DNA of 42,028 nt from Bacteroidaceae bacterium (lineage in GTDB: Bacteria > Bacteroidota > Bacteroidia > Bacteroidales > Bacteroidaceae). The position numbers and the translations under genes are program-made. A model generated the notes under the pieces. It did not search any database. It worked only from the letters and a program-made list of their open reading frames with translations, and had not been told where the DNA came from. Each line of letters starts with the position of its first letter. Position 1 is the stretch's first letter. The DNA is taken from contig JAGAQH010000010.1 of assembly GCA_017622815.1 (NCBI GenBank), positions 1 to 42,028 of the forward strand, in the 5' to 3' direction. This document shows, piece after piece, positions 35,902 to 42,028 of the stretch.

Positions 35902-37262
35902 TGTCTGTGCTCCCGTCCCTTGACCGCCACATACTTGCCATTGCCTTACCAAGTATAGTCAGCAACATTACCGTTCCCCTTTTGGGATTGGTGGATGTTG
36001 CCGTTACCGGTCACATGGGGGCGGATGGCGGAGTTTCTTCCTCCACATCCTTGCCTGCATCGTATTATGTGGGTGCCATTGCAGTGGGTGGCATGCTCTT
36101 CAATATCATCTACTGGATGTTCGGTTTCCTCAGGATGGGAACCGGAGGCGAAACAGCCCAGGCCTGGGGGCGCAGGGATTTGGACGGAGTGGTCCTCCTG
36201 CTTGTCCGAAGTCTGCTTCTGGCTCTTGTTCTGGCTATAGTCCTTATGGCTCTTTCTCCCCTTGTGCGCGACGGAGCCTTGTGGTATATTGCCCCCGAGG
36301 CAGAGGTCGCTTCTCTCGCGCGCACGTATTTTAATATATGTATATGGGGAGCTGTTCCTGCCCTTGGGCTTTTTGCTATGAACGGATGGTACATAGGTAT
36401 GCAGAACTCCCGTTTCCCCATGATTGTAGCCATAGGGCAGAACCTGCTGAACATCGCATGCAGCATATTCTTTGTCTATGCTTTGGGTATGCGCATAGAA
36501 GGTGTGGCACTGGGGACCCTGTTGGCCCAGTGGGTGGCGTTCATCATTGCACTCCTGCTGTGTCTGCGCTATTACAGGAGGTTGTGGAAAAGGAAATCCT
36601 TCCGCGTTCCGTCGTTCTTGCTCTTGTTGCGCCAGGCCGTTACTCCGGGAACTGCATCCAACCGCCAGAACTTCTCACTGTTCCTTCGCACCCTGTGCCT
36701 TATAGTTGTGCATTTCATGTTCATTGCGGCAGGAGCGGCACAAGGTAGCGTGGAACTGGCCGTCAATACCCTGCTCATGCAGCTGTTCACCATCTTCAGT
36801 TATTTCATGGACGGATTTGCCTATGCCGGTGAGGCACTTGTTGGCAAGGCTATAGGTGCGGCCAATGCTGGACTATGTCGTGCCGTAGTGCGCAGGCTGT
36901 TCCAATGGGGTGGGGGACTGGCCATACTTTTTGTGGGCTTGTATGCAATAGGGGGCGAATCGTTCATGTCGTTGCTTACGGATGACATCACGGTTCTCGA
37001 TTCCGTTTCGCGTTATCGCCATTGGACTCTGCTCCTCCCCATCTGTGGCGTGGCCTCATTCCTTTGGGACGGCATCTATATCGGTGCCACTTCACCGCGC
37101 CTCATGCTCTGGTCCATGGCCATCAGCATGTCGCTATTCCTGGCTGGATATTATCTTCTTATCCCCATTTATGGCAACCATGGCCTATGGATAGCCTTCC
37201 TGTCGTATCTGGCATGCCGTGGCATGGTACTGACAGTGACACGCGGAAAGATTTTGCCTTAA
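35901..37262 (+). CDS. MATE-family efflux transporter, DinF-like branch
   Basis: The 453-residue inner-membrane protein has about twelve membrane helices in two halves, with IALPSIVSNITVPLLGLVDVA near the start and the family's G-rich FGFLRMGTGGETAQAWGR near 78-95. MATE proteins export cationic drugs or metabolites using Na+ or H+; the DinF group is widespread. The ATG at 35901 is used; a TTG one codon earlier is possible. Coupling to a thioesterase gene is a recurrent arrangement in Bacteroidales as I remember it, but no joint function can be stated from sequence. Confidence 0.93.
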   Translation: MSVLPSLDRHILAIALPSIVSNITVPLLGLVDVAVTGHMGADGGVSSSTSLPASYYVGAIAVGGMLFNIIYWMFGFLRMGTGGETAQAWGRRDLDGVVLLLVRSLLLALVLAIVLMALSPLVRDGALWYIAPEAEVASLARTYFNICIWGAVPALGLFAMNGWYIGMQNSRFPMIVAIGQNLLNIACSIFFVYALGMRIEGVALGTLLAQWVAFIIALLLCLRYYRRLWKRKSFRVPSFLLLLRQAVTPGTASNRQNFSLFLRTLCLIVVHFMFIAAGAAQGSVELAVNTLLMQLFTIFSYFMDGFAYAGEALVGKAIGAANAGLCRAVVRRLFQWGGGLAILFVGLYAIGGESFMSLLTDDITVLDSVSRYRHWTLLLPICGVASFLWDGIYIGATSPRLMLWSMAISMSLFLAGYYLLIPIYGNHGLWIAFLSYLACRGMVLTVTRGKILP

Positions 37263-37265
37263 ACC

Positions 37266-37297
37266 TTTGGTCGGTTCGTTGAAAATAGGTACTTTTG
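37266..37297 (+). promoter_or_regulatory. promoter of the YqeY-like gene
   Basis: TTTG (37266-37269), 20-nt spacer, TACTTTTG (37290-37297), 39 bp ahead of the start at 37337; a near-consensus Bacteroidota promoter. Confidence 0.7.
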
Positions 37298-37336
37298 CGT
37301 GTCTCAAATAAAAACAAACTAATCCACAATATCATT

Positions 37337-37783
37337 ATGTTGTTTGAACAGATAAGCAAGGACATCGTCGTGGCCATGAAGGCCAAGGACAAGGTACGCC
37401 TGATGGCATTGCGCAATGCCAAGAAGTATTTTCTGGAGGCCCTGACGGCTCCCGGTGCAGATGCCGAACTCTCAGACGAGCAGGCACTGAAGATTCTTTC
37501 CAAGTTGGTAAAGCAGGGCAAGGATACCGCCCAACTCTATGTGGAGCAGAACCGCCCCGACCTGGCAGAGGAGGAGATGGGGCAGGTCAATGCCCTCGAG
37601 GCCTATCTGCCCAAGGCTCTATCTGCCGAGGAACTGGAGGCCGAACTCCGTGCCATCATTGCCGAAGTGGGTGCTGCCAGTGCCAAGGATATGGGCAAGG
37701 TGATGGGTGTTGCCGCCAAGCGCCTGGCCGGTCGTGCCGATGGCAAGGCTATTTCTGCCAAGGTTAAGGAACTGCTGGGATAG
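37337..37783 (+). CDS. GatB/YqeY domain protein
   Basis: The 148-residue protein is a stand-alone YqeY domain: MLFEQISKDIVVAMKAKDKVRLMALRNAKK, followed by helix-rich sequence and QAEMGQ-like EEEMGQVNALEAYLPKALS. This domain in GatB helps bind tRNA in the amidotransferase; the free-standing proteins are of uncertain function. The ATG at 37337 is chosen because the preceding stretch reads as noncoding. A bidirectional terminator follows. Confidence 0.9.
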   Translation: MLFEQISKDIVVAMKAKDKVRLMALRNAKKYFLEALTAPGADAELSDEQALKILSKLVKQGKDTAQLYVEQNRPDLAEEEMGQVNALEAYLPKALSAEELEAELRAIIAEVGAASAKDMGKVMGVAAKRLAGRADGKAISAKVKELLG

Positions 37784-37807
37784 GATTTCTGCCAAGGTAA
37801 TATAATA

Positions 37808-37847
37808 AAATCGGGGTGTGCACTGGTGAACAGGCACACCCCGATTT
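37808..37847. terminator. bidirectional terminator between convergent genes
   Basis: A perfect 14-bp stem, AAATCGGGGTGTGC (37808-37821) with its complement (37834-37847), has a T-run on both sides (TTTGTCGTTTC forward, TTTTATTATA reverse). Confidence 0.9.
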
Positions 37848-37898
37848 GTCGTTTCTGTCTGGTATTGGTCTTGTGGGTCTGCTATTGTCCCCGTTTGG

Positions 37899-38630
37899 TT
37901 ACAATCCAATCATTACACCCGCCGACAATCCGTTGAACTGTGGACCGTATTCGCAGTGTATAACGTTGCAGGGACTGTATTTCACATATGCTCCCAGTGA
38001 CTTCCAGTGCAGACCCATGCGCAGGTCGATGCTTACGGGGTAATGCTTTATCTGTTCGCTGCATTCCTCTATTTTCCTGTTGTCAAGTTCGTATTTCGTT
38101 TTCAGGCTTCCGTATGCATTCCAGTTCAGTATGGCAGCCGCACTTATAGCAAAGTCCTTATGGAATTTATATTTGTATTCCAATGGGAATGTGATACTGA
38201 ATATCTTCAGGCGTGAGAAGTCGATATTGGCATTGTCAGGATAGGGTGACAGGGAAATGCCAGCGCCATCCTTTACAAAACGGGTGTATCCAGTCATTCT
38301 GTAGTTCTTCCAGTTGAATCCCATGCCGATACCTAATTTGTGACGCCCATGGTTGTATTTGCGCCCACAAGAGAAGAGGTTGAAGAAGATCTCCATTGAA
38401 GAACCCATACTCACATTCATGTCTTGAGGTGTGTTCAGACCGTTTACAAAGCCAAACCCCAGACCACCGATATTCAGAAAGTTCTCGGACTTGGATTTGT
38501 GCTGTGTTTTTTTCAGTTGGATGTCGTCGGTGAGTACGGAGAAACTCCAGCTGTTTGCCCTGTCTTGGGCATACGTAGTCACGAAATTTACGCTGCAGAG
38601 AAGGCAAAGTAAAAGGTTTTTCAGTTTCAT
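37899..38630 (-). CDS. outer-membrane beta-barrel protein
   Basis: The 243-residue product has a signal peptide (MKLKNLLLCLLCSVNFVTTYAQ) and barrel-like alternating strands ending in AGVMIGL. Glycine-aromatic turns (GIGMGFNWKNYR, SITFPLEYKYKFHK) are typical for this Bacteroidota OMP family. It is the last gene of a four-gene minus-strand operon led by an ECF sigma factor. In similar operons the barrel is often a target or effector of the regulator. The molecule carried is unknown. Confidence 0.8.
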   Translation of the reverse strand: MKLKNLLLCLLCSVNFVTTYAQDRANSWSFSVLTDDIQLKKTQHKSKSENFLNIGGLGFGFVNGLNTPQDMNVSMGSSMEIFFNLFSCGRKYNHGRHKLGIGMGFNWKNYRMTGYTRFVKDGAGISLSPYPDNANIDFSRLKIFSITFPLEYKYKFHKDFAISAAAILNWNAYGSLKTKYELDNRKIEECSEQIKHYPVSIDLRMGLHWKSLGAYVKYSPCNVIHCEYGPQFNGLSAGVMIGL

Positions 38631-38666
38631 TGTCAATTCGTGTTTGATATTTATATTATGTGTTGT

Positions 38667-39110
38667 CTAATGCTTGGTAAAAGTTTTGCGTAGCTGTTTT
38701 ATGTCGGCCCTACCTTCCATGTAGATTAAGGTAATGTTGTTGTCATTTCCTTTTTTCAGTGCATTGTTACGGTAGAAGATATAGCGGTTGATGCCTTTCT
38801 TGGTAGAAGAAAGTTGGTAGAGTCCATAGTATAGACGTCCATTTGTGTGGTTTGATTCGTGGCAGAATGCATCCTTGACATCTTTTTCTATTCTTGCCTC
38901 AATCATTAGGCTTGTCTTGTCTGATGTTTGGACGGTAAGGCTTTTGAAGAGACTGAGATGGTAGGTTTCTATGCTTGCTCCGCTTAGATGTACTTTTGTA
39001 GCACCTTTTAGTTCCATGTCGAACAGTTCGTTTATTTTCAAATCAGTCTGTGCAAGCAGCATTGGCGATATCAGTAGCCACAATGCCAATAATATTACTC
39101 TTTGTGCCAT
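38667..39110 (-). CDS. exported protein of unknown function
   Basis: The 147-residue protein has a signal peptide (MAQRVILLALWLLISPMLLAQ). It then contains DLKINELFDMELKG, a positively charged middle, and YYGLYQLSSTKKGINRYIFYRNNALKKG. It is probably a member of a small secreted family found beside ECF sigma factors in Bacteroidales; DUF6108 comes to mind, from memory only. The start at 39110 rather than at 39416 is chosen because it removes an N-terminal part that overlaps the upstream gene in another frame. It lies 5 bp after the anti-sigma-like gene. Confidence 0.75.
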   Translation of the reverse strand: MAQRVILLALWLLISPMLLAQTDLKINELFDMELKGATKVHLSGASIETYHLSLFKSLTVQTSDKTSLMIEARIEKDVKDAFCHESNHTNGRLYYGLYQLSSTKKGINRYIFYRNNALKKGNDNNITLIYMEGRADIKQLRKTFTKH

Positions 39111-39115
39111 ATCTG

Positions 39116-39607
39116 TTATTCGGAAAGGGTGTTGAACATGTTGTGTAGTTGCTCTTCCATGTGCTTTTCGTTTTCTTCGGTTACGGTGACGCTTTGCATT
39201 GACTTTTTCATCAGCGACAGTACTTCGTTTCGGTCTGTGATATGTTTGCCATCGGCATAGGCAATGCATACGTCCGGATATTCCGTCGGGCGTGATGATA
39301 GCAAAGTGTGCCCGATGAGAAAGTATGCCATCGTCGCGCATGCCGCCATTCCGGCTATCTTGGCGTAGAGGTATTTTTGCCGGCCAATTCCTTTTTCTGT
39401 ATCTTTGGTGCAGCAATGTTGTCTTTTGCCCGTTGCAATAAATCCCATGACAGCCTTTATCTCATCGTAACGGCTGTCGCTGCCTTCCTTTGAGGTAAGG
39501 AAGTGCTTCAGGCTTATTTCTTCCTCATCAGTTGTCTCTGCGTTGTAGTACCGTTCTATGAGTCTGTCCCAATATTCGGCCTCGTATGTGTGGTAGGTGT
39601 TATTCAT
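39116..39607 (-). CDS. membrane protein, probable anti-sigma factor
   Basis: The 163-residue protein has an acidic N-terminal cytoplasmic part (about 1-78), one membrane helix (about 79-103, YAKIAGMAACATMAYFLIGH) and a short periplasmic tail. This cytoplasm-membrane-periplasm plan, directly downstream of an ECF sigma gene and overlapping it by 8 bp, is the anti-sigma layout. There is no recognisable zinc motif (HxxxCxxC): CC at 65-66 is suggestive only. The start at 39607 gives the shortest overlap; 39631 is also open. Function is inferred from context, not similarity. Confidence 0.7.
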   Translation of the reverse strand: MNNTYHTYEAEYWDRLIERYYNAETTDEEEISLKHFLTSKEGSDSRYDEIKAVMGFIATGKRQHCCTKDTEKGIGRQKYLYAKIAGMAACATMAYFLIGHTLLSSRPTEYPDVCIAYADGKHITDRNEVLSLMKKSMQSVTVTEENEKHMEEQLHNMFNTLSE

Positions 39608-40151
39608 GTTGACGTTGTTTATAACATTCACGAATGGTCTTGCGTGCTCTTGATAGTTGCATCCTTACGGCAGGAGGTTGCATATCCAGCAACTTGGCTA
39701 TTTCTTCGTAACTCTGCTCCTCATATTCTCTCATCCTCAGGATGTCTTGTTGCAATGGTGTCAGTTTCTGTTTTACTATTTCTTCAATACGACAGAAGGT
39801 TTCCTCTCTTTCCAGTTCTTCTTCATGGGATGGGGCGATGTTTTCTTGCGTTTGCCCTGTTTCCACATTCTTGTTGGTGTTCCGTTTCCTCAGGGAACTT
39901 ATGCTGATGTTTCTGGTCGTCACGTAAAGCATGGCCGATGCATCTTCTTCATCTTTGATTCTCTCCGATCTTGACCATAGCCTTACGAATGCTTCTTGTA
40001 GGGCATCTTCGGCATCTTCGTGGCTATGCAGTATGCGATGTGCTGTGTCAAGGAGCATATTCTGCATTCTGCCAAAGGCCAAAAGCAGGGGATGCTCTTG
40101 GCTATCCTGCTTTTCTTCTCCGGTAAGTTTGGTATGCTGTGCCTGACTCAT
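39600..40151 (-). CDS. ECF-family RNA polymerase sigma factor
   Basis: The 183-residue sigma factor has region 2 (about 25-95, with ILHSHEDAEDALQEAFVRLWS and AMLYVTTRNISISSLRKR) and region 4 (about 130-175, LTPLQQDILRMREYEEQSYE then EIAKLLDMQPPAVRMQLSRAR). It starts the minus-strand operon; its promoter has a TACCTTTG box. It probably directs transcription in response to an envelope signal through the next gene. The inducing signal and regulon are unknown. ECF family membership is certain. Confidence 0.93.
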   Translation of the reverse strand: MSQAQHTKLTGEEKQDSQEHPLLLAFGRMQNMLLDTAHRILHSHEDAEDALQEAFVRLWSRSERIKDEEDASAMLYVTTRNISISSLRKRNTNKNVETGQTQENIAPSHEEELEREETFCRIEEIVKQKLTPLQQDILRMREYEEQSYEEIAKLLDMQPPAVRMQLSRARKTIRECYKQRQHE

Positions 40152-40213
40152 GTTTCTTTGTTGGACGTGATTGTATGTATGGCTGTTATTGCCCTGTCTC
40201 TACTGATATAACG

Positions 40214-40221
40214 CAAAGGTA
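40214..40221 (-). promoter_or_regulatory. promoter -7 box of the ECF sigma operon
   Basis: Minus-strand TACCTTTG, 63 bp ahead of the sigma gene. The -33 is only T-rich. It suggests housekeeping rather than autoregulated expression, at least for this site. Confidence 0.5.
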
Positions 40222-40334
40222 TTGCTTTTGTAACATGTAAAATCAGTTTTTCCCAATATTTTTATTCATTCTGAGGGAACTGCTTGGTCATGAAACTCCG
40301 TGCATAATAAAGGGAATACCGGTTTATGGGAACA

Positions 40335-40370
40335 AGAAGAGGGCATTGCATGATAGCAATGCCCTCTTCT
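40335..40370 (-). terminator. terminator hairpin of the thioredoxin-like gene
   Basis: A perfect 15-bp stem (40335-40349 with 40356-40370) with a 6-nt loop, 31 bp after the stop of the minus-strand gene. The following T-run is weak (TTGTTCCC). Confidence 0.65.
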
Positions 40371-40401
40371 ATGTGTATGTGTGTAATGCAGGGATTCAGT
40401 C

Positions 40402-41469
40402 TTACTTCAACTGGTCGGCAACGAAGTCCTTCATCTCCTGGCCGCGCAGGTCGCGCTTCACAATGGTGCCGTCGGGGCCGAAGAGCATGATCTGTGGAAT
40501 GCCGCGGATGCTGTAGAGTTCGGTGGCGTTGTCCTTGTTGTCGCGGGGAATGTAAATTTGGGGATATTCGATACCCTCTTCCTCCAGAGCGGCCTTGAAC
40601 TTATCCTCCTGATCCCATACGTTCACGCCCAGAACGATGAACTTTTCGCCTGCGAACTGCTTGTGCAACTCTATGAGGTTGGGGATTTCCATCTTGCAAG
40701 GACCGCACCATGATGCCCAGAAGTCGGCCAGCACATACTTGCCCTTGCCCACATAGTCGGAGAGTTTTGAGGCATTGCCTTCCAAGTCGAAACCGCTGAA
40801 GTCAACGAACATCTTGCCTTCCTTTGTATTCTCGGCAAGTTCCAGGAATGTGCGCAGGTCGTTCACGGCCTCTATCTCTGTGGCATACTTCACCTCGGCG
40901 ATAACGGAGTCCAAACGAGTCAGGTCAGAGTAAAATTCGCTGGCAACCATACCCAGTATGCGTGCGCCTACTATGTTGTCCTTGTTCTCCGTTATGCCGT
41001 TCTTGTAAATCTCGTACAGAGCCTCTATGTCTGCATTGATGGAATCGTGCACTTCGGGATAGGACAAACCCTCGGCCATCAGTTTCTGGGCTTTCTCGTT
41101 GATTGCTTTGCCTGCTTCAGACACCTTGGTCATTACACCGTTCAAGATGTCGTTCAGTCCTCCGTTGTCGCTCACTTCGATGGGACCTTGTGTCAGGTCA
41201 GCGGTAATGTTCGCTCCGTTCTGTACCAGTACCGGTATGTTGGTTTTCTCCACGAGTATGGTGTAGATGCCTTGGCCTTCAATGGCTCCGGTAAAGGCAA
41301 ATGCGCTATCTGCCACTATGCATGAATCCAGGGTCTCACCCTTGCTGTTCTGCAGCAACGCCAGTTTTCCTTCATACTCTCCTGTGGTCTTGCCCTCGAT
41401 GCTGTACTTCTTTTCTCCGCAAGCGGTCATCAGCAGTGCTGGGATGGCAAGATACAATAACTTCTTCAT
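40402..41469 (-). CDS. DUF4369 and thioredoxin-domain lipoprotein
   Basis: The 355-residue lipoprotein has lipobox MTAC with C17. The N-terminal part (about 22-115) reads as DUF4369 (YSIEGKTTGEYEGKLALLQN), the middle is helical, and the C-terminal part (about 230-355) is a TlpA/ResA-like thioredoxin fold with WCGPC (about 252-256), YPQIYIP and the cis-proline GIPQIMLFG. It is likely a periplasmic or outer-membrane-anchored thiol-disulfide protein, a common Bacteroidales family that may reduce or isomerise disulfides. The redox partner is unknown. It has its own promoter and terminator. Confidence 0.92.
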   Translation of the reverse strand: MKKLLYLAIPALLMTACGEKKYSIEGKTTGEYEGKLALLQNSKGETLDSCIVADSAFAFTGAIEGQGIYTILVEKTNIPVLVQNGANITADLTQGPIEVSDNGGLNDILNGVMTKVSEAGKAINEKAQKLMAEGLSYPEVHDSINADIEALYEIYKNGITENKDNIVGARILGMVASEFYSDLTRLDSVIAEVKYATEIEAVNDLRTFLELAENTKEGKMFVDFSGFDLEGNASKLSDYVGKGKYVLADFWASWCGPCKMEIPNLIELHKQFAGEKFIVLGVNVWDQEDKFKAALEEEGIEYPQIYIPRDNKDNATELYSIRGIPQIMLFGPDGTIVKRDLRGQEMKDFVADQLK

Positions 41470-41513
41470 AATCTTTTAGATGTTTTATGGTGAATAATTT
41501 TGTGTTTCCTGTG

Positions 41514-41521
41514 CAAAGGTA
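41514..41521 (-). promoter_or_regulatory. promoter -7 box of the thioredoxin-like gene
   Basis: Minus-strand TACCTTTG, 45 bp ahead of the start at 41469. The -33 is weak. Confidence 0.5.
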
Positions 41522-41651
41522 CTACATTTTGATGTAAAACGTCTTCCTTGCATGCTTTTTTTGTTCTTGCTGCCCTCCCAACTCTTCTATTACTACGAAT
41601 AAACGTTAAAATCGGGCTCTTATCGTAATTTTCCGATATCTATCCATTGCG

Positions 41652-41665
41652 ATATTCGGGAATAT
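41652..41665. promoter_or_regulatory. palindrome upstream of the blaI-like gene, possible operator
   Basis: ATATTC-GG-GAATAT, 50 bp before the ATG at 41715, near a TACTTTG-like promoter element. BlaI-type repressors bind palindromes ahead of their own gene, but this one is not the staphylococcal TACA/TGTA type, so the link is an inference. The 41470-41651 gap holds the other promoter and nothing else that I recognise. Confidence 0.35.
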
Positions 41666-41714
41666 TGCCGTACTTTGCCTCTGCAAACACACAAAACAAA
41701 CAATTATTCCGAAT

Positions 41715-41927
41715 ATGAGACGCAACGAGAAGACACTGACCAGATTGGAGTTCGAGGTGATGAGTATCCTGTGGAATCTGGGGCGCCCTGCCTGTGCGTG
41801 GGACGTGTTGGGTGAGTGGCCCGAACCCAGACCTGCCTACACCACCGTGGCAACCTACCTGAAGGTACTATATGAGAAAGGTTATCTGGGTCAGCGGAAA
41901 AATCTGGTTGGTGGGCAAAGCCAATAA
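41715..41927 (+). pseudogene. BlaI/MecI-family repressor, truncated by insertion
   Basis: The first 60 or so residues read as a BlaI/MecI winged-helix repressor: LTRLEFEVMSILWNLG, then EPRPAYTTVATYLKVLYEKG and YLGQRK. Normal members are about 120 residues. The frame stops at 70, and the last ten residues (NLVGGQSQ) do not fit the family. After about 41900 the sequence belongs to an insertion-sequence end on the other strand. The lost C-terminal half carries the dimerisation helices, so the protein is probably inactive. Full-length relatives sit beside BlaR1-type M56 peptidases; that gene would lie beyond the window. Confidence 0.8.
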
Positions 41928-42028
41928 TCGTCATGCAAATTGTGTGGCTAATCTGAACATAAAGAACTTTACATCTCCTACTCCCCTGAATTGTGTTCTG
42001 AAAGCCTTGATTTTCGCGTTGAAGGATT
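41900..42028 (-). mobile_element. end of an insertion sequence, ISL3-like (ISAon1 group?)
   Basis: The C-terminal 31 residues of a transposase lie on the minus strand, close to the point where blaI homology ends. Boundary is approximate (about 41897-41912); no target-site duplication can be seen because the other end is outside the window. Confidence 0.65.
41931..42028 (-). CDS. transposase C-terminal fragment, partial
   Basis: Read from the right edge, the minus strand gives SFNAKIKAFRTQFRGV, GD, VKFFMFRLATQFA and a stop at 41931. The partial codon before it, xAA, fits the glutamate of the ESFNAKIKAFR block that ends many Bacteroidota DDE transposases of the ISL3-like ISAon1 group. No upstream part is available, so catalytic residues are not visible except that glutamate by inference. 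The gene continues past the window. Confidence 0.7.
   Translation of the reverse strand, partial: SFNAKIKAFRTQFRGVGDVKFFMFRLATQFA

Noticed and set aside
39116-39416. Long N-terminus of the exported protein at 38667-39110
   Set aside because: This part overlaps the anti-sigma-like gene in another frame and lacks an export signal; the ATG at 39110 gives a clean signal peptide.

Overview
This window is chromosomal DNA from a member of the Bacteroidota, most likely order Bacteroidales and perhaps Prevotellaceae; the genus is a guess. The evidence is a porP-gldKLMN type IX secretion operon, Bacteroidota-type promoters (TTTG, about 19-20 nt, TAnnTTTG), SusD-free but lipoprotein-rich gene content, an ISL3-like insertion sequence end, and the order rpsU-xerC-hpf-tRNAs-tuf-trnW-secE-nusG-rplKAJL-rpoBC. 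Most of the window is core genome; no new defence or biosynthetic system is evident.

Layout. Positions 66-3697 hold a cobalamin adenosyltransferase, a small DUF2795-type protein and a large lipoprotein that joins a coiled coil, two collagen-like Gly-X-Y tracts and a CotH-type kinase domain. Positions 4058-10109 are the type IX secretion core (PorP, GldK, GldL, GldM, GldN), followed closely by a small outer-membrane beta-barrel gene and priA. A 348-bp convergent gap then packs four kinds of repeat. Next come a minus-strand 7TM-HD (PgpH-like) phosphodiesterase, divergent gltX, a gamma-class carbonic-anhydrase-like protein overlapping an M24 aminopeptidase, and malate dehydrogenase.

The 408-bp gap between mdh and rpsU holds a terminator, seven tandem 23-bp units that each can form a small hairpin with compensating changes, a repeated 14-mer, and a textbook promoter. 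From 20919 to 35390 runs the translation/transcription block: rpsU, xerC, hpf, tRNA-Tyr, tRNA-Gly, tRNA-Thr, tuf, tRNA-Trp, secE, nusG, rplK, rplA, rplJ, rplL, a strong hairpin that looks like an attenuator, rpoB and rpoC.

The last part has a thioesterase/MATE transporter pair, a YqeY-like protein, a minus-strand four-gene operon (ECF sigma factor, membrane protein that looks like its anti-sigma factor, small secreted protein, outer-membrane barrel), a DUF4369-thioredoxin lipoprotein, and at the right edge a blaI-like repressor gene cut off after about 60 residues by what looks like the end of an insertion sequence: the C-terminal 31 residues of its transposase are readable on the minus strand.

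The most interesting signals are non-coding: GAAA-anchored heptamer tandem repeats at four separate intergenic sites (including inside the secretion operon), the covarying 23-bp hairpin array, a paired 20-bp perfect palindrome, and the insertion into blaI.
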